Shown here in pieces: positions 41,354 through 44,550 of a DNA stretch of 44,550 bases (its first letter is position 1; each line of letters starts with the position of its first letter). Below the pieces are notes generated by a model. That model searched no databases and was not told where the DNA came from. It was given only the letters and a program-made list of their open reading frames with translations. The DNA comes from Verrucomicrobiia bacterium (GTDB taxonomy: Bacteria > Verrucomicrobiota > Verrucomicrobiia > Limisphaerales > JAJOIW01). The position numbers and the translations under genes were made by a program. The stretch covers positions 1 through 44,550 of the forward strand of contig JAUIAG010000008.1 of NCBI GenBank assembly GCA_030425355.1, given 5' to 3'.

Positions 41354-43498
41354 TCACGGTGTTTGCAGGAAATGAACGAGGAAGGCACACTGTTCGGCGA
41401 CCTCACGAATCTGCTGGTCCCGCCCGGATGATCCGAAGTGTCCGCCATCCATGGCCGTCCTGAGAAAAAGGGTTTCTGGGACGGTCGGGGTTTCAAGCCG
41501 GAGCCGGGCCACATACTTGGCCGGTTCCCAGTATCCCACCCTTGGGTCATTCAGACCGGCTGTCACCAGTATTGGTGGATATGTCTGCCTGCGGATATTG
41601 TCATATGGAGAATAGGCCAGCATTTCCCTGAGAATGAGAGGATCTTGCGGGTTTCCCCATTCCTCGTATTCGGCAAGGGTCAGTGGGATATCCGGATCGG
41701 ACATCGTGCTGACGATGTCCACAAAGGGGACTTCGAGGACTGCAGCACCAAACAGACCGGGGCAACGGTTCAAAGCCGCACCCGCCACCACTCCACCGGC
41801 ACTGGCGGCAGACACTCCAAGGCTGCCCTTCGAGACTGGGCCTTTCTCCTGGAGCCACTCGGCCACCGCCACAAAGTCATCCACAGCCACTGGCCTGGTG
41901 TTCATCCGGGCAGCAAGGCGCCATGACTCCCCAAGGAATCCGCCGCCACGGACATGTGCCAGTGCAACCACGAAACCGCAATCCATCAGTGCAGTAAATG
42001 ACGACCGGAAATATGGCTCAAGAATATCCCCGTAGGCCCCATACACATGGACCACGCCCGGCCGTGGGCCGTCGCCACCGGGATCCGTCCGCATCGCCAG
42101 AGTCACCGGAATGCTGACTTCTGATCTTTTGTCACGGACCGGCACCTCTTCTCTCCAGACCCTGTAGTGTGACGGATCGAAGTCCGCAGGCACCGGAATC
42201 TGCTTCAGAATAGTGACTTCACCGGACTCGTTGTGGACTTCCATGACGGCTCCCGGGGTGTCGATTCCGCTCAGACTGAACCGCCACGCCCGTGGATCCC
42301 ACAGGTTATTGTCCCCTTCCTCAATGGCCCACAATCCATCGGGCAATGGCACCGGAACCAGGCTGCCGGTTTTCCGGTTGAGAATGGCAAGGCTCTCCTG
42401 CCCCGCTTCCCGGAGGAAAAGAATGACATGTCTGCGGAAAAGTTGAAATCCATCAATTCGCACCTGCTCCGATGGAAGTCCGATCATCCGTGTGCCGGTC
42501 GAATCCGGATCCGGAGACTGACCGAGCTTGAATTCAATCAGTGAGAAGTCGGGACGAAACGCGTTGGTGCGCATCCAGACCAGGCCTTGATCATGATCGA
42601 TATCACAATCGTATTCCACTCCGGGACTTCTGCGGTGGATACAGACCGGCTGCCATGACGGGTCCATCATGGAGACCGCGTGCACCTCACTGGTGGTGCT
42701 GCTCCCGCTGCTGATGAGAAGGGACTGCCCGTCCTGGGATGATGCGATCTGAACCCAGAATGCCGGATCGGTTTCTTTAAAAACCAGCATGGGACTGAGT
42801 TCGGATTCATGCGTATCGACGACCCAGACCCGGTCTGAGCGCCATTGATCATCATGTGTCGTCAGGAATAAATGTCGGCTGTCCCGCGCCCAGCATATCT
42901 CATCCACCTCCAGGCTTGTCCTGCGGAATCCTGCCGCTGACTCACTCTCATTCAGACTGCGGAACCACAGCTGAGGGCATTCACTGCCATCGGGATCGAT
43001 GCTGAATGCCAGCATCCTCCCGTCCGGGCTCACCTCCCATTCAACAAGCTGAAAGTAATCAAATGATTTCGAGAATTGATCCGCATCGAGAACAACCTGA
43101 ACATTTTCAGAAGCCTGCCCGCCATTCACCGGGACCGGTTTTCTGAGGATCACCGGATGATCCATGTCGCGGGTCATCCGTGTCCAGTAGAGATAATCCC
43201 CGTCCCGGGCTGGAACCGATTCATCGATCCCGGGAATAAAGCGAGACATCTCATGATAGATTTCCTGTGAAAGCCCGTTGATCCCATGACGCTCAAACCA
43301 CCTTCTGCAAAACCGGTTCTCCTCCTCAAGATACTCGATGACTGCGGGATCAGACCGGTCATCGCAGCGGAGGCCGAAAAACGGATCCACGCGAGTCATC
43401 CCATGGTGCCTGAATTCCTCAGGGCGATGCGGGGCTCCGGGCACAAACTCATCACTCTCATTCCGGGGATCCAATACCCGCTCCTGACCATCCCCCAT
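41354..43498 (-). CDS. Prolyl oligopeptidase family (S9A) peptidase, oligopeptidase B-like
   Basis: A 714-residue cytoplasmic peptidase. An N-terminal beta-propeller (about 30-420, with FSIDPDGSECPQLWFRSLN and RDSRHLFLTTHDDQWRSDRV) covers a C-terminal alpha/beta hydrolase domain. The triad is Ser566 in SAASAGGVV, Asp651 in GLNDPRVGYW and His687 in DGGHFGSSGR. HVYGAYGDILEPYF and HVRGGGFLGESW, both typical of oligopeptidase B/prolyl oligopeptidase, come before the Ser. It cleaves short peptides only, and which residue it prefers at P1 cannot be read. ATG 43498 has AGGAG 3 bases upstream; a TTG at 43528 would extend it by 10 residues. It converges with the CotH gene, 28 bp away. Confidence 0.93.
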   Translation of the reverse strand: MGDGQERVLDPRNESDEFVPGAPHRPEEFRHHGMTRVDPFFGLRCDDRSDPAVIEYLEEENRFCRRWFERHGINGLSQEIYHEMSRFIPGIDESVPARDGDYLYWTRMTRDMDHPVILRKPVPVNGGQASENVQVVLDADQFSKSFDYFQLVEWEVSPDGRMLAFSIDPDGSECPQLWFRSLNESESAAGFRRTSLEVDEICWARDSRHLFLTTHDDQWRSDRVWVVDTHESELSPMLVFKETDPAFWVQIASSQDGQSLLISSGSSTTSEVHAVSMMDPSWQPVCIHRRSPGVEYDCDIDHDQGLVWMRTNAFRPDFSLIEFKLGQSPDPDSTGTRMIGLPSEQVRIDGFQLFRRHVILFLREAGQESLAILNRKTGSLVPVPLPDGLWAIEEGDNNLWDPRAWRFSLSGIDTPGAVMEVHNESGEVTILKQIPVPADFDPSHYRVWREEVPVRDKRSEVSIPVTLAMRTDPGGDGPRPGVVHVYGAYGDILEPYFRSSFTALMDCGFVVALAHVRGGGFLGESWRLAARMNTRPVAVDDFVAVAEWLQEKGPVSKGSLGVSAASAGGVVAGAALNRCPGLFGAAVLEVPFVDIVSTMSDPDIPLTLAEYEEWGNPQDPLILREMLAYSPYDNIRRQTYPPILVTAGLNDPRVGYWEPAKYVARLRLETPTVPETLFLRTAMDGGHFGSSGRDQQIREVAEQCAFLVHFLQTP

Positions 43499-43692
43499 TG
43501 ACTCCTGATCTTTTCCTTTTTTCTTCAATGACGGGGATCATCTCCCCGTGGCGGAATCCCCTCAAGTCAAACCGCCGCCACATCAGGTCCGCCGTGTTGT
43601 GAAAAGTGTGGATTTTGCAGTCTGGGTGCTGGCAGTGCCTGACAGGATCGGTCATACTGATGCACCGGCATTTAATGTGAGTTCAAACAACC

Positions 43693-44550
43693 ATGGATCA
43701 CGAGGAAGCCAACAACCCGAGTGCTCCTGAGGAGACACCCCAACACCCGAATCGGTCCCGGCGACTGCGTGAGCTGACACTGGCAACAGCCAGCGTCGCC
43801 GTCATACTGCTTTTTGGTCTGCGCATCGCGGACCAGCTGGACATTGAAAGGGATCAGCTCAGGAAGCTGCTTGTCGACAATCTTCACTGGCTGCTGATCG
43901 GGGTGGGAGGCGCCCTCCTGCTGCGGGCCACTGTCGCAGGCTTTCGCAGAATGCCATTCCGGCTGTCCGGAGCGATCGCCCTGACCATCCTGCTCACAGG
44001 AACCGGCCGATGGTACCTGATAACATGGCCGGTCAACGGCCTGGGATGGAGCCGCGGGAATATGCCCATGGTCTGGATTCCCCCCGGATCGATCGAATAC
44101 ACCAACCATCTTGGCAGAGTCTCCGTTGTCACGGTGGATCACGGCTTCTGGATCGACCGCATGGAAGCCACGGGAATTGTCTCACGGCCGGGATGGAACC
44201 GCCGCGACAGATGGATCACTTACAGGGAAGAGGATTCCTACAACAGGGTCATCTCCATGGTCAGTTGGCAGGATGCCGTGCAGTCCTGTCAGACCTGTAC
44301 CGAAAGCACTGATGCCCGCATGAAAATCCCCGACAATTTTGAATACCGCCTCCCATCCACCAATGAGTGGATATATGCCTGCCTCTACAGCCTGCAAAAG
44401 TCCACTTCCGATGCGCCCATCCCCATTCACTATGACGGAACACGCAGAGGGCCGGTCACCAGGAAACCGGACCGGCATCGTGAAAATGGGGAATACCTCC
44501 TCGATATGACAGGAAATCTGTGGGAGTGGTGCGCCGATGAGTTACCCCCG
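43693..44550 (+). CDS. Membrane-anchored formylglycine-generating-enzyme-like (SUMF1) protein, cut by window edge
   Basis: 286 codons are present with no stop before the window end. The first ATG after an in-frame TGA (43678) is at 43693. The N-terminus is polar, then come probable membrane segments (LTLATASVAVILLFGLRIA near 29-47; WLLIGVGGALLLRATVAGF near 70-88; LSGAIALTILLTGTG near 95-109). The rest is the FGE-sulfatase fold: MVWIPPGSIEY, HGFWIDRMEAT, VSWQDAVQSCQTC, YRLPSTNEWIYAC and YLLDMTGNLWEWCADE. True formylglycine generators need a downstream Cys pair not visible here; many relatives are only binding or structural domains, and some are fused to kinases. Role open. Confidence 0.85.
   Translation, partial: MDHEEANNPSAPEETPQHPNRSRRLRELTLATASVAVILLFGLRIADQLDIERDQLRKLLVDNLHWLLIGVGGALLLRATVAGFRRMPFRLSGAIALTILLTGTGRWYLITWPVNGLGWSRGNMPMVWIPPGSIEYTNHLGRVSVVTVDHGFWIDRMEATGIVSRPGWNRRDRWITYREEDSYNRVISMVSWQDAVQSCQTCTESTDARMKIPDNFEYRLPSTNEWIYACLYSLQKSTSDAPIPIHYDGTRRGPVTRKPDRHRENGEYLLDMTGNLWEWCADELPP

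Noticed and set aside
1..44550. CRISPR array, tRNA/rRNA genes, integrases, transposases or defence operons
   Set aside because: None seen: no spaced direct repeats, no tRNA-like GGTTCGAATCC arms in gene gaps, and no recombinase motifs in any supported frame.

Overview
The window is a G+C-rich bacterial chromosome segment that looks verrucomicrobial (PVC superphylum). The pointers are a PVC-type dehydrogenase/HEAT/cytochrome c protein, a cytochrome-WD40 fusion of the planctomycete/verrucomicrobial kind, a very large CotH/lamin-tail surface protein ending in the W-x-V...FFRL-type tail common in Verrucomicrobiota, a NIPSNAP protein, and System II cytochrome c maturation genes. Genus cannot be told. 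I see no rRNA, tRNA, CRISPR array, prophage or insertion sequence; the layout is that of core or semi-core chromosome with short operons and many convergent or divergent pairs.

Layout. 1-305: start of a lysine 2,3-aminomutase gene running off the left edge. 439-3385 (minus): a compact three-gene biosynthetic cluster of type III polyketide synthase, SAM methyltransferase and FAD oxidoreductase, divergent from a secreted cytochrome c/WD40 protein (3446-4834). 4854-6999: a small membrane protein, an EVE-domain protein and a lipoprotein. 7126-10399: ResB and a long CcsA (System II haem attachment), closed by a clear terminator and followed by a perfect 23-bp REP-like palindrome. 10622-13750: lipoprotein, dienelactone hydrolase, HI0933-type flavoprotein, small membrane protein. 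After a 570-bp gene-free stretch come a DEAD-box helicase, an exported amine oxidase, a NIPSNAP protein and an unknown envelope protein. 19439-23342 (minus): M23 peptidase, trigger factor, a serine esterase, a DJ-1/PfpI protein. 23582-28770: a sucrose-phosphate synthase/phosphatase fusion, a cytoplasmic GH32-like glycosidase and a GAF-cyclase. 28819-36231: PVC cytochrome, B12-binding radical SAM protein, topoisomerase III. 36538-44550: CotH protein, S9 oligopeptidase, and a membrane-anchored formylglycine-generating-enzyme-like protein cut by the right edge.

How genes fit together. ResB/CcsA supply haem attachment that the two exported CxxCH proteins in the window need. The sucrose-phosphate synthase/phosphatase plus GH32-like pair suggests synthesis and turnover of sucrose or a related disaccharide inside the cell, and together with lysine 2,3-aminomutase (beta-lysine) hints at compatible-solute metabolism in a saline habitat (inference). 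The type III PKS cluster should make a methylated, oxidised phenolic or pyrone lipid. The best candidates for something undescribed are the sugar module with its atypical GH32-like enzyme, the PKS trio, the cyclase with altered base-selecting residues, and the multi-domain CotH protein.
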